A stretch of 64,000 bases of DNA from UBA4416 sp943362175 (lineage in GTDB: Bacteria > Bacteroidota > Bacteroidia > B-17B0 > Aurantibacillaceae). Every line of letters starts with the position of its first letter. Position 1 is the first letter of the stretch. The notes beneath the pieces were generated by a model, which saw only the letters and a program-made list of their open reading frames with translations, ran no database searches and was not told where the DNA came from. The translations under genes were made by a program, and so were the position numbers. Where the stretch lies: assembly GCA_943362175.1 (NCBI GenBank), contig CALRIU020000011.1:1-64000 (forward strand), given 5' to 3'. Shown in pieces: positions 53,741-62,519 of this stretch.

Positions 53741-53968
53741 AAATCAGGCTAAAGATACTAAAAAAAGATACGTCAGGTCCCGCTGGCAGGTCATCCCCGG
53801 AAATTACTCATTTATAGTGATCTTCATGTATTGACAAGGCTTCCGGAGCATTTATCCGGGCACAACACTCCCCTCCCGGCCACGTATAGGAAAAATACAA
53901 GGCCCTTTCCTCTCATCGTGCTTCATGCTTCTTTTGAGGTAGCTGTTCAAAATACCCGCCCAAGGGTA

Positions 53969-53997
53969 TTGTCATTTGATTAAAAAGCCTATTTTTG
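53969..53997 (+). promoter_or_regulatory. Probable promoter of the 54.0-55.5 kb gene pair
   Basis: TTG (53969-53971) and TATTTTTG (53990-53997) are 18 nt apart, a good match to the Bacteroidota TTTG/TAnnTTTG promoter. The gene starts 26 nt downstream. Confidence 0.6.
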
Positions 53998-54022
53998 AAA
54001 GCGTCAATATGACTACCACGTG

Positions 54023-54847
54023 ATGATAAAACCATTCCTGAAATATACCATCCTGCTTCTCTCTATGCTTAGCGGCAAGATCATGGAGGCACAGAGTGTT
54101 GCACAGAATTTCAAAACGGTAAAATACGAAGAAAAGACATTCGACAATCCGGATTATAAGCTTTATGTGGTCGGCAGCTTTTCAAGAGCAGAGATCCTCA
54201 AGATCAAGATCCGCGTTTTCAATAAATCCAAAAATATCATCTACATCAAGCCTGAGGAAATCCAATTCATGGTGAATGGCAAAAAAATTGCGGGGAAAGG
54301 CAGAACGATTGTGGTTCAGCCCGATGGTGATGAAGCCAGGCTGATCGATGTGGAAGGCGGGATGGACATGCGCTGCGACAAATTTGAAGTGATCCTGAGC
54401 GGTGTATATAAAATAGATCCTCAAGCGGCGGAAGTGGTAAAAGCGGAGCCAACGGAAGTAGATGGAAGCTCTGCCACACCGGTAACGGCGTCCTCGCTTT
54501 TCAAATGCAACACGACGGTGGCACAGAGCAATAAGGAAAAAAGCTTTGCCAAATATTCCTGCGTATACACAGGCGACCAGATCGGTGTCATCGAGCCCGG
54601 CAACACCATCGCTGTGATGTCATCAGGCAAAAAAAATTACAACAGCTACCCGAAAAGTGAGTTGTTTGCCCTGGAAAAAGGCGATCCTCAAACCATCACC
54701 ATCGAGTTCCGAAAGCTCAATGGCGCGGGCGACCTCACCGATGGCTACAAAGTAGAATGGAACAACGTTTTTAAGGTCGGGAAACCGGAAGCTTATGACG
54801 TTAACCGCGCCACGATCAATATGGACCTTGCTAAGTCAGATAAATAA
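54023..54847 (+). CDS. Secreted protein of unknown function
   Basis: Signal peptide (MIKPFLKYTILLLSMLSGKI, cleavage near EAQ) followed by a beta-rich sequence. Visible pieces are IKIRVFNKSKNIIYIKPEEI, FMVNGKKIAGKGRTIVVQPD and TIEFRKLNGAGDLTDGYKVE. The family is not recognised. The frame opens at GTG 54020, but the ATG at 54023 is the next codon and is preferred. It is followed 27 nt later by another secreted-protein gene, so the two are probably one transcript from the promoter at 53969. Confidence 0.65.
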   Translation: MIKPFLKYTILLLSMLSGKIMEAQSVAQNFKTVKYEEKTFDNPDYKLYVVGSFSRAEILKIKIRVFNKSKNIIYIKPEEIQFMVNGKKIAGKGRTIVVQPDGDEARLIDVEGGMDMRCDKFEVILSGVYKIDPQAAEVVKAEPTEVDGSSATPVTASSLFKCNTTVAQSNKEKSFAKYSCVYTGDQIGVIEPGNTIAVMSSGKKNYNSYPKSELFALEKGDPQTITIEFRKLNGAGDLTDGYKVEWNNVFKVGKPEAYDVNRATINMDLAKSDK

Positions 54848-54874
54848 CCTTAAACCAAAAACAAAAAACAAATC

Positions 54875-55486
54875 ATGAAAAATCTAACATCAATTCTTGC
54901 AGGTGCTGCTTTATTATTAGCCGGCACGGTCACCGCACAAAAATGGTCAACAGGTAAAGACCTGTCTTACCTGAAAGGTCAGAAAGAAGTAGCGCTGAAA
55001 TTCACTTACGACAACTTAACCGTTGGTAAAAAAGGAAGAGCGGAAACTGATTATGTGACTGAAGAAACTGCGAAAAACAATAAAAAAGAAGCCGGAAAAG
55101 GCGATGCATGGGCTAAAGCATGGGTAGATGCCCGTCAGAAAACCTACGAGCCTAAATTCGAAGAGCTGTTCAACAAAGCAGCAGGTGAAAAAGTATCCGG
55201 TAACAGGAAAAATACGTCTGCCAAATATACGGTGATTGTTCACACCGTACGTATCGAGCCGGGTTATAATATCGGTATAAGTAAACAAGCGGCTTTCTGC
55301 GATTACGAGATCTCTATCGTGGAAACGGCTAACCCATCGAATGTATTATCAAAAGGCGTATTAAACAATCAACCTGGCTCACAGGTCATGGGTTACGATT
55401 TCGACGTGTCTTCCCGCGTTCAGGAGTGCTACGCGAAAGCCGGAAAAACCTTAGGAAAAACCTTAGGAAAAGCAGTCGGTAAATAA
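54875..55486 (+). CDS. Secreted protein of unknown function with short Lys-Thr-Leu-Gly repeats at the C-terminus
   Basis: Signal peptide (residues 1-21, ending TVTAQ) and a 180-residue mature part, rich in Lys and Ala. It contains YTVIVHTVRIEPGYNIGIS, AAFCDYEISIVETANPSN and SRVQECYAKAGKTLG. The last residues repeat KTLGKTLGKAVGK, coming from a 12-nt tandem repeat near 55446. I do not recognise the family. It is the second gene of the unit starting at 54023 and ends at a terminator. Confidence 0.65.
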   Translation: MKNLTSILAGAALLLAGTVTAQKWSTGKDLSYLKGQKEVALKFTYDNLTVGKKGRAETDYVTEETAKNNKKEAGKGDAWAKAWVDARQKTYEPKFEELFNKAAGEKVSGNRKNTSAKYTVIVHTVRIEPGYNIGISKQAAFCDYEISIVETANPSNVLSKGVLNNQPGSQVMGYDFDVSSRVQECYAKAGKTLGKTLGKAVGK

Positions 55487-55506
55487 TCTGCACATGCCTT
55501 CAAAAC

Positions 55507-55540
55507 AAAAAAGGCCCTGATCGATGATCGGGGTCTTTTT
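55507..55540 (+). terminator. Terminator after the secreted-protein pair
   Basis: AAAAAGGCCCTGATC pairs with GATCGGGGTCTTTTT across a 3-nt loop, with a few mismatches. A T run follows. Confidence 0.8.
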
Positions 55541-55552
55541 GGTTTAAAAACC

Positions 55553-55816
55553 TCACTCTCGAACTACATCAATTGATTCAATCTCATTTTCATAGATTAT
55601 GAGAGGATTAACAAATCGTTCCTTTGACTTAGCCAGATCAAATACATGAAAGACTACTGGAAAAACAGGCATAAAAGGTGTTGACCCAGGCGGTTGAAAA
55701 AAACCAGCTGAAAATTTTTTACCATAAATGTGATCAGGCCGTTTTTTTAGCTTAATCTTTAAAAACTCGTTTTGATACTCCTTTAAATTATTTCTGATTA
55801 ATAAATCTATATTCAT
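55553..55816 (-). CDS. Small protein of unknown function
   Basis: This 87-aa frame starts at an ATG (MNIDLLIRNNLKEYQNEFLK) and is AT-rich compared with its neighbours. The N-terminus looks helical and basic (KIKLKKRPDHIYGKKF), the middle is Pro/Phe-rich. There is no signal peptide. No family is recognised. It is flanked by two terminators, which argues for an independent small transcript, but it could also be a chance frame. Confidence 0.45.
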   Translation of the reverse strand: MNIDLLIRNNLKEYQNEFLKIKLKKRPDHIYGKKFSAGFFQPPGSTPFMPVFPVVFHVFDLAKSKERFVNPLIIYENEIESIDVVRE

Positions 55817-55877
55817 GTTACCTTATTTTCATCAAAAGTAAACAATCTGCAAAGGTTATATAGCTTAGTAGACTAAC

Positions 55878-55908
55878 AAAAAAGCCACTCAAATGAGCGG
55901 CTTTTTAA
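55878..55908 (-). terminator. Terminator after the SAM methyltransferase
   Basis: AAAAGCCACTCA and TGAGCGGCTTTT pair across a 2-nt loop with A and T runs, between the small gene and the methyltransferase. It ends the protease-esterase-methyltransferase unit. Confidence 0.75.
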
Positions 55909-55912
55909 AATT

Positions 55913-56674
55913 CTATTTCCTGCAAACATACAGCAGCTCGCCCTTCGGCAGGCGGTAACGATCTACCAGCTCCGGGGAAAGCTCCTTCGTATAGTCTTCT
56001 ACTGTTACCTTAAATCCCGCGGCAGCGAGCTTATCCTTGTAATCGAGTCCGAAGAGGCGCACATGGTCCTTTTGCCAGAAATGGATCTCACGGTCTTTTT
56101 CGCTGGTAATGGATTTATCCTCGTAAGTCTCATAACGGTTTACATCCTGCGGGATCTGGAAAATGCCGAAGCCGCCCGGCTTCATGATGCGGTAGAGCTC
56201 GCGCATACACTGATCGGCATCTTCCACATGCTCCAGCACGTGGTTGCAAAAGATCACATCAAAGGCATTGTCATCGAAGGGTGCTTTGTGCAGGTCGAAG
56301 TGAATATCGGCGATCGGGGAATTGTAATCCCCGGTGGTATAATCAAGGTTGGGCATCGCCCTGAAAAGCTTGTAGAAACACTGTTCCGGCGCAATGTGCA
56401 ATACCTTATGCTTCGCCGTAAAGAAATCGGTTTTCTGTTTCAGGTACAGCCACAGCAGGCGGTGGCGCTCCAGGGAAAGGCTTCCGGGGCAAAGCACATT
56501 GTCGCGCTTGGCACGGCCGCTGTAGCCATAAGGCAGGAACTTACGGTAGGTTTTCCCGCTGATCGGATCTTCATAGCGCTTGCCATAATAAATGAGTGGA
56601 GCGATCTTGCTGAAGATAAGGCTCAGCTGGATCAGGATAGGCCTGGGTACCGTACGAAGAATAAAATGAAACAT
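55913..56674 (-). CDS. Class I SAM-dependent methyltransferase
   Basis: It has the Rossmann-type methyltransferase pattern: VLHIAPEQCFYKLFRAMP (SAM site, modified), DYTTGDYNSPIADIHFDLHK, then FDVIFCNHVLEHVEDADQCM and ELYRIMKPGGFGIFQIPQD. The first 80 residues (RTVPRPILIQLSLIFSKIAP, KFLPYGYSGRAKRDNVLCPG) are basic and hydrophobic and may touch the membrane. The glycine-rich SAM loop is replaced by HIAPEQ, an atypical form. It is the last gene of a three-gene unit. Substrate unknown. Confidence 0.83.
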   Translation of the reverse strand: MFHFILRTVPRPILIQLSLIFSKIAPLIYYGKRYEDPISGKTYRKFLPYGYSGRAKRDNVLCPGSLSLERHRLLWLYLKQKTDFFTAKHKVLHIAPEQCFYKLFRAMPNLDYTTGDYNSPIADIHFDLHKAPFDDNAFDVIFCNHVLEHVEDADQCMRELYRIMKPGGFGIFQIPQDVNRYETYEDKSITSEKDREIHFWQKDHVRLFGLDYKDKLAAAGFKVTVEDYTKELSPELVDRYRLPKGELLYVCRK

Positions 56675-56678
56675 AGAT

Positions 56679-57554
56679 TTATTTGAGGTAAGTATTTAAA
56701 AAGGTTTGGGTCTGTGACAAAGCATCGTTGGCTGCTGCGCCCGAATAGCTATGCCCCTCGTTGGGGTAGAGCTTATACACGTGGGGCACCTGGAACTGGT
56801 TCAGCTTGGCATTCATCAGATCCGCCTGCTGGTAAGGTACCACGGTATCGGCCTGGCCCTGGATCAGTAAGGTGGGCGGGCTGGTGGAGGTGACGAAGCG
56901 TGCCGGGCTCGACGAATGGTAGACCAGGGAATCAGCGGTGCTGAGGTTACCGGCCACATCCGCAATCCAGCTTTTCACCAGCGTGGAGCTCACACCATGG
57001 TAGAAGCTTTTGAAATCGGTAGGGCCGCTCCAGGAAACCACTGCCTTAGGCCTGTATGAAGTCGTGCCGTATTTATAGGCATACAGCATGCTCAGGTGGG
57101 CGCCGGCGCTGGCTCCCAATACACCGAAGGAGGTGGATACCTTGTATTGCGCATGGTTGTTGAGCACATATTCGATGCAGCTTTTCACATCATTTTCCTG
57201 GACCGGAAATTTATTAAAGCCGCCTGCATAAAGCCGGTAGCTGATGCTCACAAAAGCATAATTGGGAAACATGGCTTTCAGTGGGTCGATCGAATTGTTG
57301 AAATCGGAGCGATCGCCGGCACGCCAGGCACCGCCATGAATCAGGAAAAGTACAGGCGTGGTGCTACTCGTCCGACTGGCCGGCAGATAGATATTGAACT
57401 TTTGCTTCGCATCGTTTCCGTAGCTCACATTCAGAAAGTTCTCTGCCACCGCAGGCGCATCCTCATCAGGCTCCTGCGTTTTTTTCTTGCAGGCCAGAAC
57501 AAGCCCCAGGCTCAGGATAATCGCTAAAATACCGGTTGAAACGTAGCTTTTCAT
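56679..57554 (-). CDS. Lipoprotein alpha/beta hydrolase, esterase family
   Basis: The lipoprotein signal ends LVLAC (cysteine at about residue 22). The esterase core shows LFLIHGGAWRAGDRSDFNN (HGG oxyanion motif), VLGASAGAHLSMLYAYKYG (nucleophile Ser in GASAG), LLIQGQADTVVPYQQAD (Asp) and LYPNEGHSYSGAAAND (His). This matches hormone-sensitive-lipase/carboxylesterase-type enzymes. At 291 aa it is full length. It lies 3 nt after the papain-like protease gene and 4 nt before the methyltransferase gene. Confidence 0.88.
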   Translation of the reverse strand: MKSYVSTGILAIILSLGLVLACKKKTQEPDEDAPAVAENFLNVSYGNDAKQKFNIYLPASRTSSTTPVLFLIHGGAWRAGDRSDFNNSIDPLKAMFPNYAFVSISYRLYAGGFNKFPVQENDVKSCIEYVLNNHAQYKVSTSFGVLGASAGAHLSMLYAYKYGTTSYRPKAVVSWSGPTDFKSFYHGVSSTLVKSWIADVAGNLSTADSLVYHSSSPARFVTSTSPPTLLIQGQADTVVPYQQADLMNAKLNQFQVPHVYKLYPNEGHSYSGAAANDALSQTQTFLNTYLK

Positions 57555-57557
57555 GTG

Positions 57558-59102
57558 TTACTTATTTATTTCGATGATCACCGGAACAACGGTTTTATCC
57601 GTCACATCAGCCTCGAAATCCACTTTACTGTTCAGCTTGAATTTCACGTCGCTGATGCTTTTATCGGCAATGATCGCGTTAATACGCTGCTGATAATCAG
57701 TGTTTTTATCCGCGTTGAACCTGTCATTCAGGCTTTTAAAATCAAGGGGCACTTTGGATACTAACACGCAAATGTAGTCTTTTGTTCCGATGTTATCCGG
57801 CGTCATACTCTTGTCGCGCGGGAATACACGCGTGCCCGTAATACCACAATAGGCGCTGTGTTTGGGCGTATAGGGGAACAGCACATAAGAGCCGTTATCG
57901 GTTTCTTTTCCGAAAATGTACACGTAGCATTCGATGTTATTTTTCAGCTCCACTTTAAATTTGGTTCCCGGGGCAACTTTGCCTGTCGTGGCATACACGT
58001 TATTGCCTTTGAAGGTAAGCGGAATGTAGGCTTTGCTCTCCTTTTCCACCAGGGCCAGCGAGCAGCTCAGCCTGGTTTGATCGGTTTTGTCAGGCATCGG
58101 GAACATACCGTAAGCCTCGGTGGCAAAGTTCACCACATCGCGGTAGCTCACCCATGCCCTGCCCTGCCGGCCCCATTTCGGGCCCCAGGAGTTCTGGATG
58201 AGGAAAGCTCCGTCCTTCTCAAAGTAGCGGTCGTCGTAGCCGATGATGCACATGCAATGCCCGCCGAAGCCATTCTGATCATAATCGCCATTGCGGGGCA
58301 TCCACACCTCTTTACCTTCCATTTCCTGCATAAAAGAGCCTCCCACCATCATCCCAATTACCACGGGCGCATTGTGCGCCAGGTTCTCGCGGATGGCATT
58401 TACATCAATGGTATAATCGTCGCCGCTGATGGATAAGCGGTTGGCGCCCTTCATCCGGAATTGCGCCGCGTCTTTCTTGGTATACGGATCCGGCTGTTTG
58501 GAGCAGGAGTTTTCGTCGTAAGGAAATTCGCTGAAAGGCACAGAGCCATTATTGGTGAGCAGGTCCATCGCCTTATTGATGTAGGTGCCCTGGCAGCCTT
58601 CGAGCCCGATCTGGTTATAGGTATATGCCGGGCTGAAGGCAATCTTATCGGGGCTTTGGCCGGTGTTGATGGATTCTAAAATGGTACGGGCGGCATAGGT
58701 ACTTCCCCAGCCCACACAGGAGCCCTGTTGCCCCTGGTCTTTGGCCTGGGGAGCAAAGCGCTCAAGGGAAACCCGCTCGGGCAATTGCTCTTCGGGACTT
58801 AAGGCTGCATATACCTGAGCACTGTCATAAACTTTCGGATCGAGGGTAGCGCCCCTGCCGTAGGTGGCACTTTCATGGCGCGATGCACCGCCTCCGCTAC
58901 ATCCTCCTTTGAAAAAATAGATGGCCCCGCCGATGATCAGAAGAGGGATCACGATTTTGGGATAACGGAACAGGAAAGGCAGGATCATCATAATGATGTT
59001 TCCACCACCCCCTCCACCTCCGCCACCGCGTGAACCCCTGTTATCCTGATTGCCGCTGTAACCTCCGTTAGCGTCATCATCGTCTGTCATCCGTATAGGC
59101 AT
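57558..59102 (-). CDS. Membrane-anchored papain-like (C1A) cysteine protease with C-terminal DUF4384-like region
   Basis: The N-terminus is Gly/Asp-rich (TDDDDANGGYSG) followed by one membrane helix (about residues 35-65). The C1A core has QAKDQGQQGSCVGWGSTYAA (catalytic Cys), GFGGHCMCIIGYDD (catalytic His) and AFLIQNSWGPKWGRQGRAWV (NSWG motif). The last 170 residues begin near LSCSLALVEKESKAYI and include ECYVYIFGKETDNGSYVLFP, which resembles a DUF4384-type domain. The frame opens at 59141, but ATG 59102 (MPIRMTDDDDANG) is the natural start. It heads the unit with the esterase and methyltransferase. Confidence 0.83.
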   Translation of the reverse strand: MPIRMTDDDDANGGYSGNQDNRGSRGGGGGGGGGNIIMMILPFLFRYPKIVIPLLIIGGAIYFFKGGCSGGGASRHESATYGRGATLDPKVYDSAQVYAALSPEEQLPERVSLERFAPQAKDQGQQGSCVGWGSTYAARTILESINTGQSPDKIAFSPAYTYNQIGLEGCQGTYINKAMDLLTNNGSVPFSEFPYDENSCSKQPDPYTKKDAAQFRMKGANRLSISGDDYTIDVNAIRENLAHNAPVVIGMMVGGSFMQEMEGKEVWMPRNGDYDQNGFGGHCMCIIGYDDRYFEKDGAFLIQNSWGPKWGRQGRAWVSYRDVVNFATEAYGMFPMPDKTDQTRLSCSLALVEKESKAYIPLTFKGNNVYATTGKVAPGTKFKVELKNNIECYVYIFGKETDNGSYVLFPYTPKHSAYCGITGTRVFPRDKSMTPDNIGTKDYICVLVSKVPLDFKSLNDRFNADKNTDYQQRINAIIADKSISDVKFKLNSKVDFEADVTDKTVVPVIIEINK

Positions 59103-59196
59103 ATTTTCCTGCTTTTTTGTGTTTAAATTTACAAAAAACAAATAAATCAGCCGAACTTAATTAAATTAGTATTTTTGCAAATACCGGCAATATACT

Positions 59197-60873
59197 ATGG
59201 CTAAAGCAACAACCCAACGCACGACCGTTTCTTCCACTTCGGCTAACGTGTTTGATAAATTGGATTCCTGGGGGGAAAAGAATAACACAAAACTTTTGGC
59301 AGCTTTCCTGATCCTTTCCCTGTTCTTTTCGTTCATGCTTTTCAACGCCCGGATCAGCGAGGCGCATGACGATGCCCTGTACCTCGAGGGCGGCTGGCGC
59401 TATGTACATGAGTTCCCCAAATTTTTCTACACCCAGAACGCGCCTTTATATGTCATGTTCCTGGGGCTAATGATCAAGATCTTCGGCTTCAAGCTGCTGC
59501 TGTTCAAGGTATTCAATGTGATCTTTAATTTCTTCGCCGTTTTCTTTTTCTATAAAGCCTTTTACAAGCGGATTCCTTTTGCCGTATTTATCCCGGTCAT
59601 GATTTTTGTGAGCTGCAACCACCTCATCCAGTATTTTGCCAGCATGACCTTTACGGAAGCCTTTTACCTCTTCCTGCAATCTTTGTTCTTTTACTATTTT
59701 GTGAAGCTTCACGATGCCTTAAGCGCCGACCCTGAGCCCAGGCACCACCTCAAATTATGGCTGATGCTGGGCCTGTTCACCTTCCTGATCGCTGCCTGCA
59801 AAAGTGTGGCCATTGTGGCAGTTCCTGCCCTGATCTTCTTCTTCCTCATCGAAAAACAATGGAAGAACGCTGTTTTCTCCCTCGGGGCGTTTTTAGTATT
59901 CAAAATCCCCTATGAGCTGCTGGTAAAGCTGGTGTGGGGATCCCAAAACCAGTTCAGCGGACAAAGCAAGATCTTATTGCTGAAAGACCCTTACGACAAG
60001 GCTTTGGGCAACGAGGACTTTGCCGGCTTCATCACCCGTTTTACCGATAACTGCAACCTCTACCTGAGCAAACGTTTTTTCCAGCTTCTCGGCTTCCGGG
60101 ACGAAAACTCCGTGGAGGTGTATGGCTTCCTCGCCTTCCTGGTCATTGCCATCACACTGGCCGGACTGTTTTATGTATTCAGACAGAAGAACAAGCCATT
60201 GGTATTTTTCGGCTTGTTTACCGGTGCCCAGATCCTCTTGTCCTTCTTCATCCTCCAGGCACGCTGGGACCAGCCGAGGATTATCCTCATCTGTATGCCG
60301 GTGATGCTCATCCTCATCTATTTCCTTTTTTACAAAACGGTATATCAGCACAGCATGGGCCGGAGCATCTACATGGTGCTCATCGGTATTGTCTGTATCT
60401 CTCTCCTCCTCTCCTCTTTCAAACGGGGCAGCAAAAATATTCCGATCGTGAAGAAGAACCTGGCCGGCGATATGTACTACGGCTATACGCCCGACTGGCA
60501 GAATTTCCTGAAATGCAGCAAGTGGTGTGCTGATAGCCTGCCTGCCAATACACTGGTGGCAAGCCGCAAAGCACCGATGAGCTTTGTGTACAGCAATGGC
60601 AAAAAATTCTTCCCGATCTACAGTGTGATCAAAAAAGATTCGCTCACCAACCAATCGAATCCTGACAGCGCCCTGGCGTTTTTCAGGAAGGAAGGCGTAA
60701 CGCATATTATGCTGGGCAGCCTCCGTATTGATCCGAATGTCAATTCAGGGCAGATCATCAATACGGTACACAACATCGTGCAACCTATTATGCAAAAATA
60801 TCCGGACAAACTCAGGCTCATTCATACCGAAGGGCTCAGCGAACAAAGTTACCTGCTTGAAATCACCAAATAA
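59197..60873 (+). CDS. Membrane glycosyltransferase, ArnT/PMT-like
   Basis: This 558-aa protein has about eleven membrane helices, and the pattern of GT-39/ArnT-like enzymes that use polyprenyl-phosphate sugars. RISEAHDDALYLEGGWRYV (about residues 52-70) carries the acidic pair at the expected loop position. KFFYTQNAPLYVMFLGLMIK follows. The soluble C-terminal part (about 420-558) faces the periplasm. A TATTTTTG box at 59170-59177 gives a short leader. The FkbM methyltransferase starts directly at the next codon, so the two are cotranscribed. The acceptor is unknown. Confidence 0.8.
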   Translation: MAKATTQRTTVSSTSANVFDKLDSWGEKNNTKLLAAFLILSLFFSFMLFNARISEAHDDALYLEGGWRYVHEFPKFFYTQNAPLYVMFLGLMIKIFGFKLLLFKVFNVIFNFFAVFFFYKAFYKRIPFAVFIPVMIFVSCNHLIQYFASMTFTEAFYLFLQSLFFYYFVKLHDALSADPEPRHHLKLWLMLGLFTFLIAACKSVAIVAVPALIFFFLIEKQWKNAVFSLGAFLVFKIPYELLVKLVWGSQNQFSGQSKILLLKDPYDKALGNEDFAGFITRFTDNCNLYLSKRFFQLLGFRDENSVEVYGFLAFLVIAITLAGLFYVFRQKNKPLVFFGLFTGAQILLSFFILQARWDQPRIILICMPVMLILIYFLFYKTVYQHSMGRSIYMVLIGIVCISLLLSSFKRGSKNIPIVKKNLAGDMYYGYTPDWQNFLKCSKWCADSLPANTLVASRKAPMSFVYSNGKKFFPIYSVIKKDSLTNQSNPDSALAFFRKEGVTHIMLGSLRIDPNVNSGQIINTVHNIVQPIMQKYPDKLRLIHTEGLSEQSYLLEITK

Positions 60874-61617
60874 ATGGCTCAGTCTCTCAGTATATCCCTT
60901 GGCAATTTTTTGTATAAGAGCTGCTTCCCTCTGTACAAGATCATGTACAAATCATTCAAGAACAAGCAGGATGCTTTTGAGATCTCGCTGATGAAAAAAT
61001 ACATCGCTCCCGGTGACACCGTGCTGGACATCGGCGCCAACATCGGCTTCTATGCAGAAATCTTATCGGGCTGCGTGGGCAGCAAAGGCCGGGTGCATTG
61101 CTTTGAGCCCGACACAACCAACTTCGGGCACCTGAAGGCCCGCTGTGCGGCTTTGCCGAATGTAAGCATCAACAACAAGGCGGTGGCAGACAGCACTAAA
61201 ACTTTAAAAATTTATACGTCCAAGCAACTCAATGTCGATCACCGCACCTACAAGCCGGATGATTATGACCAGGAAATTGACATCGACGCGGTAGCCATCG
61301 ACGATTACCTGCAGGGAGCTTCCGTTAACTTTATTAAAATGGATATCCAGGGCTTTGAGCTGAGCGCCGTAAAAGGAATGGTAAAAACCCTGCAAAGCCC
61401 CAACCTCAAAATGCTTTCCGAGTTCTGGCCTTACGGTATGCGCAAAGCGGGCACCAACGTGTTGGAATATTACACCTTACTGAAGCAATCCGGTTTTTTC
61501 ATTTACCTCATCGAAAATAAAGCGCTGAAAGAGCTGGCTGAGGAAACTGTCAAAAGCCTGATCGATCTTCCGGAAAGTACTTACATGAATATTTTTGTCA
61601 GCAAGCAACGTGTTTAA
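60874..61617 (+). CDS. FkbM-family methyltransferase
   Basis: This 247-aa protein carries the FkbM O-methyltransferase fold: TVLDIGANIGFYAEILSG (SAM site, about residues 49-66), RVHCFEPDTTNFGHLKARC, VSINNKAVADSTKTLKIY, and INFIK/VNFIKMDIQGFELSAVKG with MDIQGFE being the family signature. These enzymes methylate sugar or fatty-acyl hydroxyl groups. The start ATG follows the glycosyltransferase stop directly. It is part of a small glycan-modification unit. Confidence 0.9.
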   Translation: MAQSLSISLGNFLYKSCFPLYKIMYKSFKNKQDAFEISLMKKYIAPGDTVLDIGANIGFYAEILSGCVGSKGRVHCFEPDTTNFGHLKARCAALPNVSINNKAVADSTKTLKIYTSKQLNVDHRTYKPDDYDQEIDIDAVAIDDYLQGASVNFIKMDIQGFELSAVKGMVKTLQSPNLKMLSEFWPYGMRKAGTNVLEYYTLLKQSGFFIYLIENKALKELAEETVKSLIDLPESTYMNIFVSKQRV

Positions 61618-62362
61618 AAAATACACCATACCCTTTGACCTCGACGACCCACGCGCCACGCTGGCTCACCGGGACATCATTTTACAAAAGCCTTTTTTGA
61701 AACGCCTTTACACGGAGTGGTACCAGGAATTCATTACTGTTTCCCGCTCTGTCGGCAAAGGCATTTACCTGGAGATCGGCTCGGGTGGCGGCTTTCTGAA
61801 AGACGTGTTTCCGGAGGTGGTTACTTCCGATATCCTCGACCTTCCGGTCGTGGATAAGGTATTCAGCGCCGAGGAAATGCCCTACAAGGAAAATGAGCTG
61901 GGCTGCATCATGATGCTGAATGTGTTTCATCATATTCCAAGGCCTTATTTGTTTCTGAAAGAAGCAGAGCGTACACTTCTGAAAGGCGGAAAGATCATCA
62001 TGATCGAACCGGCCAACTCCAACCTGGGACGCTTTATCTACAAGCGCTTTCACCATGAGCCTTTTGAGGAAACAGGGCCGAGGGAAATCACGGCGGGTAA
62101 TCCGCTAAGCAACTCGAACCAGGCCTTGCCGCATATTTATTTCGAAAGGGACCTTGAGCTCTTTGCCAAAGAATTCCCTTCCTTAAAAATAAACCGGATC
62201 AGGTACCACACGCCCTTTTTGTATGTACTGAGCGGCGGCGTTTCGAGGAGCTCCATGCTTCCGTATTTCATGTATCCATTGGCAAAGGGCTTCGAATGGC
62301 TGCTACAGCCCTTCAGCAAAAGGCTGGGACTTTTCTGTACGATAGAAATTGAAAAAGTGTGA
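61595..62362 (+). CDS. Class I SAM-dependent methyltransferase
   Basis: The SAM site reads GIYLEIGSGGGFLKDVFPE (about residues 52-70). VFSAEEMPYKENELGCIMML and VFHHIPRPYLFLKEAERTLL follow, then KGGKIIMIEPANSNLGRFIY, as in Methyltransf_11-type enzymes. The frame opens at TTG 61595 inside the FkbM gene. GTG 61610 (MFKKYTIPFDLDD) is an equally good choice. It ends in the stem of its own terminator. It may act on the same glycan or lipid product as the two genes before it. Confidence 0.85.
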   Translation: MSASNVFKKYTIPFDLDDPRATLAHRDIILQKPFLKRLYTEWYQEFITVSRSVGKGIYLEIGSGGGFLKDVFPEVVTSDILDLPVVDKVFSAEEMPYKENELGCIMMLNVFHHIPRPYLFLKEAERTLLKGGKIIMIEPANSNLGRFIYKRFHHEPFEETGPREITAGNPLSNSNQALPHIYFERDLELFAKEFPSLKINRIRYHTPFLYVLSGGVSRSSMLPYFMYPLAKGFEWLLQPFSKRLGLFCTIEIEKV

Positions 62363-62385
62363 CCGCTTAGCAGATCACACTTTTT
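62351..62385 (+). terminator. Terminator overlapping the stop codon of the methyltransferase
   Basis: GAAAAAGTGTGA (62351-62362) pairs with TCACACTTTTTC (62375-62386) and ends in a T run. The stop codon TGA at 62360-62362 lies in the left arm of the stem, so translation to the end may hinder folding. Confidence 0.8.
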
Positions 62386-62519
62386 CCTTCGTCTTTTGAT
62401 GGACGAAGCACACCATCAAACCTTGTTCAATCGAAACTAATACATTTATTCCGGAAGCCCATCACTTCTACCCGGCATAAGCATCAAAATACTCATTTAT
62501 GAGTATGCAAAACCACTAT

